64,000 nt of DNA, from the NCBI GenBank assembly GCA_002748705.1, contig PDSZ01000044.1, positions 26,042 to 90,041 of the forward strand, written 5' to 3'. The notes beneath the pieces were generated by a model. The model was not told the DNA's origin. It made no database searches and was given only the letters and a program-made list of their open reading frames with translations. Made by a program: the position numbers and the translations under genes. The stretch comes from Candidatus Fermentibacterota bacterium. GTDB lineage: Bacteria; Fermentibacterota; Fermentibacteria; Fermentibacterales; Fermentibacteraceae. Shown here piece by piece: positions 54,502-63,597 of this stretch. Every line of letters starts with the position of its first letter. The first letter of the stretch is position 1.

Positions 54502-55825
54502 CGACCTGATGAAAAAAATAATTTCACTCTCTAAACGGCTGGGATTTGTCTATCAGTCCGGAGAGATATACGGAGGGCTTCAGTCAGCCTGGGATTACGG
54601 TCCCCTTGGCTCAGAGCTGAAGAGGAACATTACCGAACTCTGGTGGCAGGAAATGGTCCGCTCGAGAGGTGATGTTGTCGGAGTGGATACTGCAATAATC
54701 ACTCACACAGATGTATGGAAATCCTCAGGCCATCTGAAGAACTTTCATGATCCTATGGTTGACTGCAAAAAGTGCAGAAGCAGGTTCAGAGAGGATCACA
54801 TAGAAGGAGATGTATGTCCAAACTGCGGCGGTGAACTCACTGAACCCCGCAATTTCGGGCTTATGTTCAAAACCTACATGGGCCCCCTTGAAGAGGAAGG
54901 TTCCAGAGTCTACCTGAGACCTGAGACCTGTCAGCCCATCTTTGCCCAGTTCCAGAACATAGTTACATCTACCCGCAAAACTCTGCCTTTCGGCATAGCA
55001 CAGATAGGCAAGGCGTTCAGAAACGAGATAACGGTAAGGAACTTCATCTTCCGCAGCCGTGAGTTTGAACAGATGGAGATGGAATTTTTCTGCCACCCTG
55101 ACCAGTGGGAAAAGTGGTATCAGTACTGGATAGACAAGAGATTCAACTGGTACACCGAGGTTCTGGGGATCAGAAAGGAGAATCTTCGTAAGAGACCCCA
55201 TGAGGAGAAAGAACTTGCACACTACGCAAAAGGCTGCACAGATATAGAGTACAGGTTCCCCTTTGCCGGCGAAGACGAATTCGGAGAGCTTGAGGGTATT
55301 GCCAGCAGAACCGACTATGATCTTACAGCCCAGATGGAGGGCAGCGGAAAGGATCTGAAGATACTGGACCGAGCAGCCAACAAGAAAATAACTCCGTTTG
55401 TTGTGGAAACTTCCGGCGGCGTTGGAAGAACCTTTCTTATGGTTCTTCTTGATGCATACCGTGAAGAGGAAGTTGACGGAAGCTCAAGAGTTGTTCTCGG
55501 GCTGGACAGGAAGCTTGCGCCGGTAAAGGCTGCAATACTTCCTCTTTCCAAAAAGCTTACAGATGAGGCAAGAAAAGTTGAAGAAATGCTCAGACCCCAC
55601 TGGCCTGTGGTTTTTGATGTTACTGGTTCCATCGGCAAACGGTACAGAAGAAACGATGAGATAGGCACACCCTGCTGCATAACATTTGACTTTGACAGTC
55701 TTGAAGACCGGAAGGTTACCGTAAGGGACAGGGATTCCCTTGAGCAGATCAGGGTTGATATAGACAGCCTGGTTCCTGTGATGAACACTATCATGACAAA
55801 GGGCTGGGAAGGACAGGAGAAATAA
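54488..55825 (+). CDS. glyS: Glycyl-tRNA synthetase (single-subunit type)
   Basis: The 445-residue class II synthetase charges tRNA-Gly. It has GFVYQSGEIYGGLQSAWDYG, the motif 2 loop RPETCQPIFAQFQN, FRSREFEQMEMEFF and motif 3 GVGRTFLMVLLDAY, with a C-terminal anticodon-binding domain (LPLSKKLTDEARKVEEMLRP). A zinc-type insert (CKKCRSRFRED, CPNCGGEL) is present. It is the dimeric (eukaryote/Gram-positive-like) form, not the alpha/beta GlyQ/GlyS pair. It fits the use of threonine-derived glycine only incidentally. Confidence 0.95.
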   Translation: MQATDDLMKKIISLSKRLGFVYQSGEIYGGLQSAWDYGPLGSELKRNITELWWQEMVRSRGDVVGVDTAIITHTDVWKSSGHLKNFHDPMVDCKKCRSRFREDHIEGDVCPNCGGELTEPRNFGLMFKTYMGPLEEEGSRVYLRPETCQPIFAQFQNIVTSTRKTLPFGIAQIGKAFRNEITVRNFIFRSREFEQMEMEFFCHPDQWEKWYQYWIDKRFNWYTEVLGIRKENLRKRPHEEKELAHYAKGCTDIEYRFPFAGEDEFGELEGIASRTDYDLTAQMEGSGKDLKILDRAANKKITPFVVETSGGVGRTFLMVLLDAYREEEVDGSSRVVLGLDRKLAPVKAAILPLSKKLTDEARKVEEMLRPHWPVVFDVTGSIGKRYRRNDEIGTPCCITFDFDSLEDRKVTVRDRDSLEQIRVDIDSLVPVMNTIMTKGWEGQEK

Positions 55826-58182
55826 TGGCACTGGGCAAGAAATACAAGGCAGGAGAGTCGGAGCCCAGATGGCAGAAGCACTGGGCTGATGAAGGGATCT
55901 ACAGGTACAACCCTGATTCAGGCAAAGAGGTTTACTCCATAGACACCCCCCCTCCTACTGTCAGCGGCATGATTCACATGGGACACATCTTCAGCTATGT
56001 CCAGGCTGAGGTGCTGGCCAGGTATCAGAGAATGACCGGCAAGGAGGTTTTCTACCCCTTCTGCTTTGATGATAACGGTCTTCCCAGTGAAAGATTTACA
56101 GAGAAGGTCAAGAAGGTTCGGGCACAGGACATGACAAGAGGTGAGTTTGTAAAGCTCTGCCTTGAAGTGGCGAAGGATGCAGAGAAGCAGTTCAGAGGCC
56201 TGTGGAGCAGTTTTGGTTTCAGCTGTGACTGGTCCCTTATGTACACCACTATAGATCCATGGGTTCAGAGGCTGAGTCAGCGATCCTTCCTTGATCTGGT
56301 ACAGAAGGACAGGGTCTACAGAAAGGAATCTCCCACTCTCTGGTGTCCTGAGTGCCGGACTGCAGTTGCCCAGGCTGAGACTGAGGACAAAGAGTTCCCC
56401 AGCCACTTTCACGATCTGGAATTCAGGCTTGTTGACGGGAATGGAACCATTCCCATAGCAACCACAAGGCCGGAGCTGCTGCCTGCCTGTGTTGCTGTTT
56501 TCGTAAATCCTGAAGATGAAAGATGGAAGCACCTCAAGGGCAGAAAAGTTCTCGTTCCCCTCTATGACAGGGAAGTTGAGATACTGGAAGATGCCAAAGT
56601 GGCCATGGACAAGGGCTCAGGAGTGGTGATGTGCTGTACCTTCGGTGACACAACCGACATTCAGTGGTGGGAAGAGTACAGCCTTGACCTGAGAATCATT
56701 CTGAATGACCGTGGGCATATGAACGAGAAAACTGGTTTTCTTCAGGGAATGTACTGGAAGAAAGCCCGAAAGATCATTGTAGAAAAGCTGAAAGAGGAAG
56801 GTTATCACAAAGGCGGTAGGGACATAACCCATGCTGTGAATGTCCACGAAAGGTGTGGAACTCCCCTTGAATACCTTGTTAACCTGCAGTGGTTCATAAA
56901 GATACTTGACCTTAAAGATGAGCTTCTGAAAAAGGGCAGCAGTATAAACTGGTATCCGGATCATTTCAAGGTAAGGTTTGATCACTGGGTTGAGAACCTG
57001 AAGTGGGACTGGTGCATTTCCAGACAGCGTTTTTACGGGGTTCCCTTTCCAGTATGGTTCTGCAGTGAGTGCGGTACCCCTGTTTTTGCAGCAGAAGAGG
57101 AACTTCCTGTGGATCCTCTGGTGGATTCTCCGAAGAATACTTGTCCGAAATGCAGCTCTGAAAACTTTATACCTGAGAGCGATGTGATGGATACCTGGGC
57201 AACCAGTTCCCTCAGTCCCCAGATAAACATGAAATGGGGCGAGGAGGATCAGCGTCAGCAGGTTTATCCAATGTCTCTCAGACCCCAGGCCCACGACATT
57301 ATCAGAACCTGGGCATTTTACACCATAGCCAAGTCTCTTCTTCACGGAGATACTATTCCCTGGAAAGATGTGATGATTTCCGGCCATTCTCTCAATCCGG
57401 ACAGGCAGAAAATGTCCAAGAGCAAAGGGAATGTTGCAGGCGATCCGCTTGCAGCACTTGAGCAGTTCTCTGCTGACGAGCTCAGATACTGGGCCTGTTC
57501 ATCCAAGCTGGGAACAGATGTTGTTTTCAGCAAGGATGTTCTCGGAGAAGGAAGAAGACTGGTCACAAAGCTCTGGAATGCCTCCAGATTTGCAGAAGGG
57601 AGGCTGGAAGGATACGATCCTCAAAGAGCTGTTGAACTGAAGCCCTTCGACAGATGGCTTTTGTCCAGACTTACAGAAACAGTGAAAAAGGCAACTGCCG
57701 GCATGGATCAGTACGAGTACTCGGTATGCATGCGTGAAGCGGAGAACTTCTTCTGGAAAGCTCTCTGCGACAACTATCTGGAGATTGCCAAAGGCAGGCT
57801 GTACGGTGAAAACCTCCAGGGAAGAGCTGCAGCACAGCATACCCTTTACACAGCACTTTACACTGCCATAAGGCTTTTTGCCCCGATAATGGTTCATATC
57901 ACAGAAGAGCTTTATCATGAGGTATTCATGAATCTGGAAGGTCATGCCAGCATCCATTTGGCGCCATGGCCGAAGAGCGATTTCATGGATCAGGAAGCTC
58001 TCAGCCTGGGCAACAAAGCCCTTCTGGTCATTGAAGAAGCCAGAAGGTGGAAGAGTGAGAACAATCTCAGCATGGCCACTGCTCTGGAATCCATTGAGGC
58101 GACGGCAGAGCTGAAACCTTTTGAGGATGATCTCAAGGCTGTTACAAGGGCAGAAAAGATAATCTGGAAGGGGCTGGTATAA
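55825..58182 (+). CDS. valS: Valyl-tRNA synthetase
   Basis: The 785-residue class I synthetase has HMGH at 51-54 and KMSKS at 529-533. The segment YPFCFDDNGLPSERFTEK replaces the GTDHAGIATQ of most bacterial ValRS, matching the short archaeal/Rickettsia-like form. Editing (CP1) and zinc-ribbon segments (CPECRTAVAQAE, CSECGTPVFA) are present, and no C-terminal coiled-coil arm is seen. The ATG overlaps the glyS stop by one base. It is the last gene of the operon. Confidence 0.94.
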   Translation: MALGKKYKAGESEPRWQKHWADEGIYRYNPDSGKEVYSIDTPPPTVSGMIHMGHIFSYVQAEVLARYQRMTGKEVFYPFCFDDNGLPSERFTEKVKKVRAQDMTRGEFVKLCLEVAKDAEKQFRGLWSSFGFSCDWSLMYTTIDPWVQRLSQRSFLDLVQKDRVYRKESPTLWCPECRTAVAQAETEDKEFPSHFHDLEFRLVDGNGTIPIATTRPELLPACVAVFVNPEDERWKHLKGRKVLVPLYDREVEILEDAKVAMDKGSGVVMCCTFGDTTDIQWWEEYSLDLRIILNDRGHMNEKTGFLQGMYWKKARKIIVEKLKEEGYHKGGRDITHAVNVHERCGTPLEYLVNLQWFIKILDLKDELLKKGSSINWYPDHFKVRFDHWVENLKWDWCISRQRFYGVPFPVWFCSECGTPVFAAEEELPVDPLVDSPKNTCPKCSSENFIPESDVMDTWATSSLSPQINMKWGEEDQRQQVYPMSLRPQAHDIIRTWAFYTIAKSLLHGDTIPWKDVMISGHSLNPDRQKMSKSKGNVAGDPLAALEQFSADELRYWACSSKLGTDVVFSKDVLGEGRRLVTKLWNASRFAEGRLEGYDPQRAVELKPFDRWLLSRLTETVKKATAGMDQYEYSVCMREAENFFWKALCDNYLEIAKGRLYGENLQGRAAAQHTLYTALYTAIRLFAPIMVHITEELYHEVFMNLEGHASIHLAPWPKSDFMDQEALSLGNKALLVIEEARRWKSENNLSMATALESIEATAELKPFEDDLKAVTRAEKIIWKGLV

Positions 58183-58186
58183 TCCT

Positions 58187-58208
58187 TTGCGATGAAGGTA
58201 GATCGCAA
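58187..58208 (+). terminator. Terminator after valS
   Basis: TTGCGAT and ATCGCAA form a 7-bp stem around an 8-base loop followed by GCTTTTTA, a few bases past the valS stop. Confidence 0.65.
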
Positions 58209-58698
58209 GCTTTTTACCTTTTCCTGCGGTCAGCAGGAGCATGACTGATAATTAGTGAAACCGCTTATGTGACAAAGAGAACAGGCATGGCGGCCTTCCT
58301 GTATTTTTTCAGATGCAGTTTCGCTGATGATGACAGTTAACGCAATGCACATATTCTTCAGCATGAGTTCTGCGCGGCTTCAGGTCTCTCCGGAGTCTGC
58401 TTCCATTGGCAGAATATTCCCATACTCAGATGCCAGGCAGGGCAAAACAGATTCCATACAATTGGGTCGGCATGAGAGACTGTTTCTTAAGGTTCATATC
58501 TGCCTCAGCCCAAAGAGCTGAAAAACCCGCTTGCTGAAACACATTACGAAACTGTTCCGCACATTTCCGTATTCATCCCTTGAGGGAGAGGCTCAAGCGA
58601 CCATAGAGAACAAAATTACCGTCACAGCCTGTATCACCTGAAGTGAGTCAACTGAAAGGGGTTTAAGCAGTAATCCATTGAAGATAAAAGATTGATTC

Positions 58699-58724
58699 TT
58701 GACAATCCTTTCTATTGGTATAAT
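58699..58724 (+). promoter_or_regulatory. Promoter-like site of the secreted protein gene
   Basis: A perfect TTGACA (58699-58704) and a perfect TATAAT (58719-58724) are present but only 14 bases apart. An alternative -10 (TAATTA, beginning at 58724) gives 19 bases. AAAGGA precedes the ATG at 58775. Confidence 0.45.
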
Positions 58725-58774
58725 AATTATGTATCCCTCAAAATGAGGGGCAAACTCATAACAGAAAGGATATC

Positions 58775-59569
58775 ATGAAAGGTTTCTTTTTTCTGCTTTG
58801 CGTTGCTTCTCTGGCAATAGCTTTACCTGCAACTGATGATGTGTCCATCACAGTGGTAGGATCATTTTCCTCTGTAACAGAGACTCTCGGGCTGGATATT
58901 TCGGAGTCGGCCTCATCTACCTTTCTTCTTGCCATCAATGACCGTGATGATCTAGTTCAGGTCTACGATCCGGAAACCGGCTCTACGCTGAACACGATTC
59001 AGCTTGATTCTGAAAACACCAAAGGTTTTGGTGTTGCCGTTAATGACGCGACAGATACAGGGCTCTGTACAGATGACTATGAGAAAAACCTGTTGTTCTG
59101 CACAGATAACGGTGGCACTACCTGGACAACATATACTGGCCCTGTTGGAATATATGGGCGCGGAATGGATTATGACGGCACTAACTACTGGATAACAAAT
59201 AACAACAACGGAGTCTGCTATTTCCAGCCAGGCGGAGCCTCAGTCATGCTTGCTACTCCTGAAGTCTCCAAAAGGCTTACAGGCCTTACCACTTTCCCCT
59301 ACAACGGTAACACCGGTATTGCTGTTACAACCTATGTATCACACAACATCTGGTTCTACAGCTGGGATGGTACCGATCTGGAGTTCCTCGGCAGTGCCCC
59401 GTGTCCGGTAACTCCGCACAGGAGCTATGGTCTTGCCTACAGTGAAAACAGAGACTCCTTTTTCTGGGCTTACAGAACCAGTAATTATGAGTACGAGATC
59501 GTAGAATTCACCATTAATCTTTCTTCTCTTGCCAGGGACTCCTGGGCTGGCATCAAGACCTCTTTCTAG
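58775..59569 (+). CDS. Secreted propeller-like protein, paralogue A
   Basis: The 264-residue protein has a signal peptide (MKGFFFLLCVASLAIALPA). The body is a beta-propeller-like series: TVVGSFSSVTETLGLDI, DYDGTNYWITNNNNGVCYFQ, LTTFPYNGNTGIAVTTYVSH. It ends in DSWAGIKTSF, a motif shared with the paralogue at 60590-61435. No catalytic residues are evident. An AAAGGA site precedes the ATG and a terminator follows. The two paralogues and the intervening gene form a small accessory cluster. The function is unknown. Confidence 0.8.
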   Translation: MKGFFFLLCVASLAIALPATDDVSITVVGSFSSVTETLGLDISESASSTFLLAINDRDDLVQVYDPETGSTLNTIQLDSENTKGFGVAVNDATDTGLCTDDYEKNLLFCTDNGGTTWTTYTGPVGIYGRGMDYDGTNYWITNNNNGVCYFQPGGASVMLATPEVSKRLTGLTTFPYNGNTGIAVTTYVSHNIWFYSWDGTDLEFLGSAPCPVTPHRSYGLAYSENRDSFFWAYRTSNYEYEIVEFTINLSSLARDSWAGIKTSF

Positions 59570-59587
59570 AGGTTTCGTAATCAGCAG

Positions 59588-59610
59588 GGGGAGGGCTGAT
59601 TGCCCTCCCC
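59588..59610 (+). terminator. Terminator after paralogue A
   Basis: GGGGAGGGC and GCCCTCCCC form a 9-bp stem with a 5-base loop, followed by GATCCATTTTC. Confidence 0.65.
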
Positions 59611-59860
59611 GATCCATTTTCACCATTGGCATTATACTGTTCCATAAAGTCAGCCATCATAGCGGCAGAGAAATCAACTTTTATCATATCCAGCGAACCT
59701 GATCCTTAATAGCTCTGATATATGGATTCTGAGTAAATGAGACTAAGTCAGAGCATTCTGATATAGTAATAACTTAGTTGCACTTCTCTGAACCGTTGTA
59801 TTACTGAAGCAGATATTGATTATTGACAGAACTCAGCGATCCTGTTCCGGATTATCTTTG

Positions 59861-60499
59861 TCAGGAAAGCTTCTTTAGAAGGGTCTTGACTATCTCCCTG
59901 ATCTCATTGTCAACCAATTCAGGTGGAATGGTAATGTTAAGCGTAATACCATTCTCAGGAACACTGATTGTCGGTGCCGGTTCTGCAGAAACATTCAGTG
60001 CGTTGTCAGCCCTGGTCTCCGCAGGAGATTCAGGGGCAGGTACAACAGGGGATGTATTTGCAGTTAAATCCAGGTTTCCGGAAAAATCGGCTATATCCGA
60101 GAGTACCTGAACTGTAAGAACCATATACGCAGCTTCAGTATCCGATACTCCTGTTTCCTTCTTGAACAGCTCCATCAGAGACCTGCCGTCTATGCTGCTG
60201 CCTCTGGGATATTTCTTAAAAATACCAGCGTATGCTTTTGAAAGTGAAGCTCCCAGAAGAGAAGCAAAGTCTTTTTCCTCTAACTCTACCGAGTTTTTCC
60301 AAAGATTAGAAGGAGAAAGACTGCTGTCGATGAATCCCAGAAAGAACAGAAGCTCAAGCAGCTTCAAGTCGGTCTGCCGCCTGAAACCGGCGGCCTCAAG
60401 GTATCCTTTTGTTACTTTATCAGGTGGAGTGCTGGATCTGATTCTTCTGAAAATCAGCTCAATAGATCCAGGGTCTCTTACTGCAGGATAAGTGTTCAT
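59861..60499 (-). CDS. DUF5343-like protein
   Basis: The first ~150 residues (TYPAVRDPGSIELIFRRIRS, VTKGYLEAAGFRRQTDLKLL, ELLFFLGFIDSS) match the pattern of DUF5343, a helical family often seen near mobile or defence-related genes. A low-complexity Pro/Ala/Glu linker and a short beta end (ISVPENGITLNITIPPELV) follow, giving 212 residues. There is no signal peptide. AAAGG precedes the ATG. It sits between two secreted paralogues, on the same strand as paralogue B and 90 bases beyond it, but the paralogue B terminator lies between. Confidence 0.65.
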   Translation of the reverse strand: MNTYPAVRDPGSIELIFRRIRSSTPPDKVTKGYLEAAGFRRQTDLKLLELLFFLGFIDSSLSPSNLWKNSVELEEKDFASLLGASLSKAYAGIFKKYPRGSSIDGRSLMELFKKETGVSDTEAAYMVLTVQVLSDIADFSGNLDLTANTSPVVPAPESPAETRADNALNVSAEPAPTISVPENGITLNITIPPELVDNEIREIVKTLLKKLS

Positions 60500-60549
60500 C
60501 GTAACCTTTCTGAGTAGTATTGAAAAGTTATTTAATCCTAAACGAAAAA

Positions 60550-60573
60550 GGGAGGGGGAACCAACCCCCTCCC
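60550..60573 (-). terminator. Terminator after paralogue B
   Basis: GGGAGGGGG and CCCCCTCCC form a 9-bp GC-rich stem; on the minus strand it is followed by TTTTTCGTT, a canonical intrinsic terminator. Confidence 0.8.
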
Positions 60574-60589
60574 TCTCAAAGAAGCAGTG

Positions 60590-61435
60590 TTAGAATGAAC
60601 TCTTTATTCCTGCCCAGGTTTCTCTTGAAAGAGATGTGAATTGCAGGGAAAGTTCGCTGATGCCGTATTTCCCATCGGTCTGTTTATATGACCAGAACAG
60701 GGTACCAAGGTTCATACTGTAGGCAAGACCTAAGCTACTATCCACAGTGAATGGACACGGAGCTTTTCCAATATAGTCAAGATCTGTGCCGTTCCACCGG
60801 TAGAACCAGATAAAATGACTGTTGTAGGCTGTAACAGCAACTCCTATATCACCCAAATAAGGAAATATGGTAAGCCCGCTGAGCTGTGAGGCTATTTCAG
60901 GAGTGGCGAGCATTTGATGATCACCGCCGGGCTGGAATCTGCATACACCAAGATAATCGTTTGTAATCCAGTAGTCGGTTCCGTCAAAATCAAAGCCTCT
61001 GCCTTCATCACCCACAGGATTGGCCAGATAAGACCAGCTTGCTCCCAGGTCTTCCGAGTAGAAGAGTGTGCTCAACATCCAGTCATTTGTATGGTAGCCT
61101 GATTGCCGCCCCATGGGAACATGATCCCATGCCACTCCGAAACAGTTGGTATTGGTGGAGTCCAGATTCATAGAGTTAATGGGAACGCCGGTGGATGTAT
61201 TGTATGAATGAACCTGCCTACCGTTTCTGTCAGTTGCTATGACGCAGGTTAACTGGTCAGTATCGTACATATCCAAGCCTAATTTTTGAGTTTCAGATGA
61301 GAAACTCCCAAGAACAGTAAGCACTATATCGTCTGTTCCCGCAGTCGGAACGACGTCTGCGGCAGTTTCAAAGCAACCGTTATCATCAGCAATTGCCGAA
61401 GCTGCAATGAGAAATAGTGTGAACAATAGTTTCAT
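60590..61435 (-). CDS. Secreted propeller-like protein, paralogue B
   Basis: The 281-residue protein has a signal peptide (MKLLFTLFLIAASAIADD) and is clearly homologous over its length to the protein at 58775-59569: VLTVLGSFSSETQKLGLDMY, RGFDFDGTDYWITNDYLGVC, FQPGGDHQMLATPEI. It ends in ETWAGIKSSF, matching DSWAGIKTSF. This tail may be a conserved structural end or an export-related motif. AGAGGA precedes the ATG. The gene is opposite in direction to paralogue A. Confidence 0.82.
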   Translation of the reverse strand: MKLLFTLFLIAASAIADDNGCFETAADVVPTAGTDDIVLTVLGSFSSETQKLGLDMYDTDQLTCVIATDRNGRQVHSYNTSTGVPINSMNLDSTNTNCFGVAWDHVPMGRQSGYHTNDWMLSTLFYSEDLGASWSYLANPVGDEGRGFDFDGTDYWITNDYLGVCRFQPGGDHQMLATPEIASQLSGLTIFPYLGDIGVAVTAYNSHFIWFYRWNGTDLDYIGKAPCPFTVDSSLGLAYSMNLGTLFWSYKQTDGKYGISELSLQFTSLSRETWAGIKSSF

Positions 61436-61643
61436 GAAATCCTCTCTTTCCTGCTATACTCACAAATGTCAGCACAGTTTATTTATACTCATGCCAGCCT
61501 TTATTTGTCAAGAGCTCTTAGTCAGAGATATACAGATTCTGTTACAGGATTATTGACTGCACTGAATGGTAGGCCCGGTGAACTGGAAAAATTGATTACA
61601 GACAGTAAAATTCTGCCTTTTGTCTGCCTATTACATGCTTTTG

Positions 61644-61877
61644 TCAAAAGCCGTTGCTACTAATCTTCTCAGGAGGTTCTATCTCCTCCAGCTCATGTTC
61701 CGGAGTTATCAGTTCTTCTATCTGAAATCCCGGCGGAAGACCGAAACCGACAGAAGTAAGAGCTGTGTAGGCTTTGGTTCTTTTTGAAGTATCCCTTAGT
61801 ATGTAAAAAGGAACTCCTTCTCTTTCTGCAGCTTTTTCAGCAGCATTTCTTATTTCGTCAAGTTCACCGAAAACCAT
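61644..61877 (-). CDS. Small conserved-looking protein of 77 residues
   Basis: AAGGAG lies four bases before the ATG, which supports a real gene. The protein is acidic and mostly helical at the start (GELDEIRNAAEKAAEREGVP), with FYILRDTSKRTKAYTALTSV and a GFGLPPGFQIEELI segment. There is no signal peptide or known family. It lies downstream of the Spy-like gene on the same strand, but a terminator hairpin separates them. Confidence 0.55.
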   Translation of the reverse strand: MVFGELDEIRNAAEKAAEREGVPFYILRDTSKRTKAYTALTSVGFGLPPGFQIEELITPEHELEEIEPPEKISSNGF

Positions 61878-61905
61878 ATCACTCCTTTTCCTACTGATAA
61901 TATAA

Positions 61906-61935
61906 AAGGGGCAAAACTGTGAAGTCCTGCCCCTT
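61906..61935 (-). terminator. Terminator after the Spy-like gene
   Basis: AAGGGGCA and TGCCCCTT form an 8-bp stem around 14 bases. On the minus strand it is followed by TTATATT. Confidence 0.7.
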
Positions 61936-61956
61936 GAAGGAAGATTGCCCTCAGGA

Positions 61957-62472
61957 TTAACGCGCGGGTCTTATCTGTTCGGAATTGCGCTCTCTCATTC
62001 TGCGACATGCCTGGTCAGGCTCAAACTCGGCGATAAGCTGAAGCTGCTCAGGTGTAAGTAGATGGTGAATATCCGCAATAGCTTCAGCGAATATTTCATT
62101 CATGGTTTCCATCCTTGTAATTCTGTTATCAAGAAAGGCCTTAATCTCCTGTGCGGTCAGTGTGCTTGAGGAGAAAAGCTCCCTGAAGTTCTCGTGCCTT
62201 TCTCTGATTTCATCAAGGTCATGAAGCTCCTCTATCTGCTCTCTGGCAGTTGCTGCAATCTCTCTGATTTCTGACCTCTGATAATCTGTGAGATCAATGT
62301 GGCGCAGAATAGGCAGTATTGCCTCAAGAATATCACCATGACCCTGGTTTAGCAGCATTTCAATACCTCTTCCCGGGCCGTGTAATAACGGAATGCACGG
62401 CTGGGCGAAAACTGTTCCGGCGGCAAGCAGTAGTGCAGCTGCCGATGTGATGACGGTTATTTTGCTTCTCAT
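61957..62472 (-). CDS. Spy/CpxP-like periplasmic protein
   Basis: From the ATG at 62472 (GGAGAG upstream) the protein is 171 residues with a signal peptide (ITVITSAAALLLAAGTVFAQ). It is helical and carries LTxxQ-type motifs (IDLTDYQRSEIREIAATARE, LLTPEQLQLIAEF), as in the Spy/CpxP family of periplasmic chaperones or envelope-stress inhibitors. The open frame runs 201 bases further upstream, but the extra residues have no signal-like or family character. Confidence 0.78.
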   Translation of the reverse strand: MRSKITVITSAAALLLAAGTVFAQPCIPLLHGPGRGIEMLLNQGHGDILEAILPILRHIDLTDYQRSEIREIAATAREQIEELHDLDEIRERHENFRELFSSSTLTAQEIKAFLDNRITRMETMNEIFAEAIADIHHLLTPEQLQLIAEFEPDQACRRMRERNSEQIRPAR

Positions 62473-62682
62473 TTTTCTCTCCTTTCCAGAGATTGTTGCA
62501 CAGGGATAATTACCTGTCTGAGAAACAGAAGAATGAATGAAATGTAAAAGTTTGTAACAGACCTGCTCCTTTTCAGCCTGGAGTATTGTGCTCCATTCAG
62601 GCAACACAGGATTGGGTTCTGGTCTTAGTCGTATGGGTGTCTCTGCCGGCAATACAGCACTAATCCTTATCAAGGCTGGACT

Positions 62683-63597
62683 ATGAATGGAAACTCAGGA
62701 AAATATTCCAGTATATTGGCTGCTGTTTGTTCAGAAGGAGGACGCTTGTTCAGTGACCTGACAGTAGTGACAGTGGCATTTGGAGCTGATGCAGGTCTTA
62801 AGAAATGGGCATCTGCGTGGTCCGGCAAAGGTATTTGCTGCATTGTTGCCGACAACGGGGGAGGCGTTCCTTCTGATCAGATGCCGAATGTCAGAGTTCT
62901 TCCATACAGGGAGAACAAAGGATTCGGCGCAGGTATCAGCCGTTGCGCGAAAGAAGCTGAAACCGAGTACATTCTCATAACCAATCCGGATACTCTGCCC
63001 GTTGACAGTAAGAACACATCAAAGCTGCTGGAGTATGGAGTTAAGCATTCGTTTACCGGTGCCGTAACATTGAATGAAACCGGAAGGGTTATTCCATCTT
63101 CAGGTATCTGGCCTTCTCTGAAATGGGTTCGGGCTCAGGTTTTTCATAAAGCACTGCCGCTATGGTGTGCAGATTCTTTTAACTGGCTTCAGGGATCGCT
63201 GATCCTCGTCAGGCGCTCTGACTTTCTTAACCTGGGAGGTTTTTCCAGCAGATACCCCCTTTATTTCGAGGATGTGGATCTATGCGCGAGAGCTTCTGAT
63301 GCAGGGCTGAGTATGGGTTTTTGCAGTGATGCGCAGTTCATTCATCAGGAGGGAACAGGATCAAGCGGCTCCAGGGCGATCAGACTGGCAGGATTTCACT
63401 GGGGGCTTTATGAGTATTTCAGGCAGCATTGCCCTGCTGATTTCCCTGCTGCAAGGAAACTGATTCTTATAAAGTGTATTGTCAGAATGCTCAGTGCCGG
63501 TTTTTTCAGCTGTGATGAGAGAAAAGGATATTCTGATGCATACAGAGCAGTTAAGAACGGAGTAATGCCTGCTCTTCCTTCGAGGGCATATGTCTGA
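62683..63597 (+). CDS. Family 2 glycosyltransferase
   Basis: The 304-residue protein has the GT-A fold signs of rhamnosyltransferase-like family 2 enzymes: DLTVVTVAFGADAGLKKW, ENKGFGAGISRCAKEA, ILITNPDT (the nucleotide-sugar site), NWLQGSLILVRRSDFLNLGG and YFEDVDLCARASDAGL. It probably adds a sugar to a surface polysaccharide. The donor cannot be told. It overlaps the start of the MurJ-like gene by eight bases, so the two are likely one transcript. Confidence 0.82.
   Translation: MNGNSGKYSSILAAVCSEGGRLFSDLTVVTVAFGADAGLKKWASAWSGKGICCIVADNGGGVPSDQMPNVRVLPYRENKGFGAGISRCAKEAETEYILITNPDTLPVDSKNTSKLLEYGVKHSFTGAVTLNETGRVIPSSGIWPSLKWVRAQVFHKALPLWCADSFNWLQGSLILVRRSDFLNLGGFSSRYPLYFEDVDLCARASDAGLSMGFCSDAQFIHQEGTGSSGSRAIRLAGFHWGLYEYFRQHCPADFPAARKLILIKCIVRMLSAGFFSCDERKGYSDAYRAVKNGVMPALPSRAYV

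Larger units (their letters stand above)
58183..58774. other. 592-bp gene-free region
   Basis: Apart from the valS terminator, the promoter at 58699-58724 and small hairpins (CTTGAG/CTCAAG at 58579-58597; CCCTC/GAGGG near 58735), no gene is evident. An open frame at 58327-58521 has neither ribosome site nor similarity. It may hold a small RNA or decayed sequence. Confidence 0.45.

Noticed and set aside
61466..61663. 65-codon plus-strand open frame between paralogue B and the small gene
   Set aside because: No clear ribosome site or similarity; likely chance.
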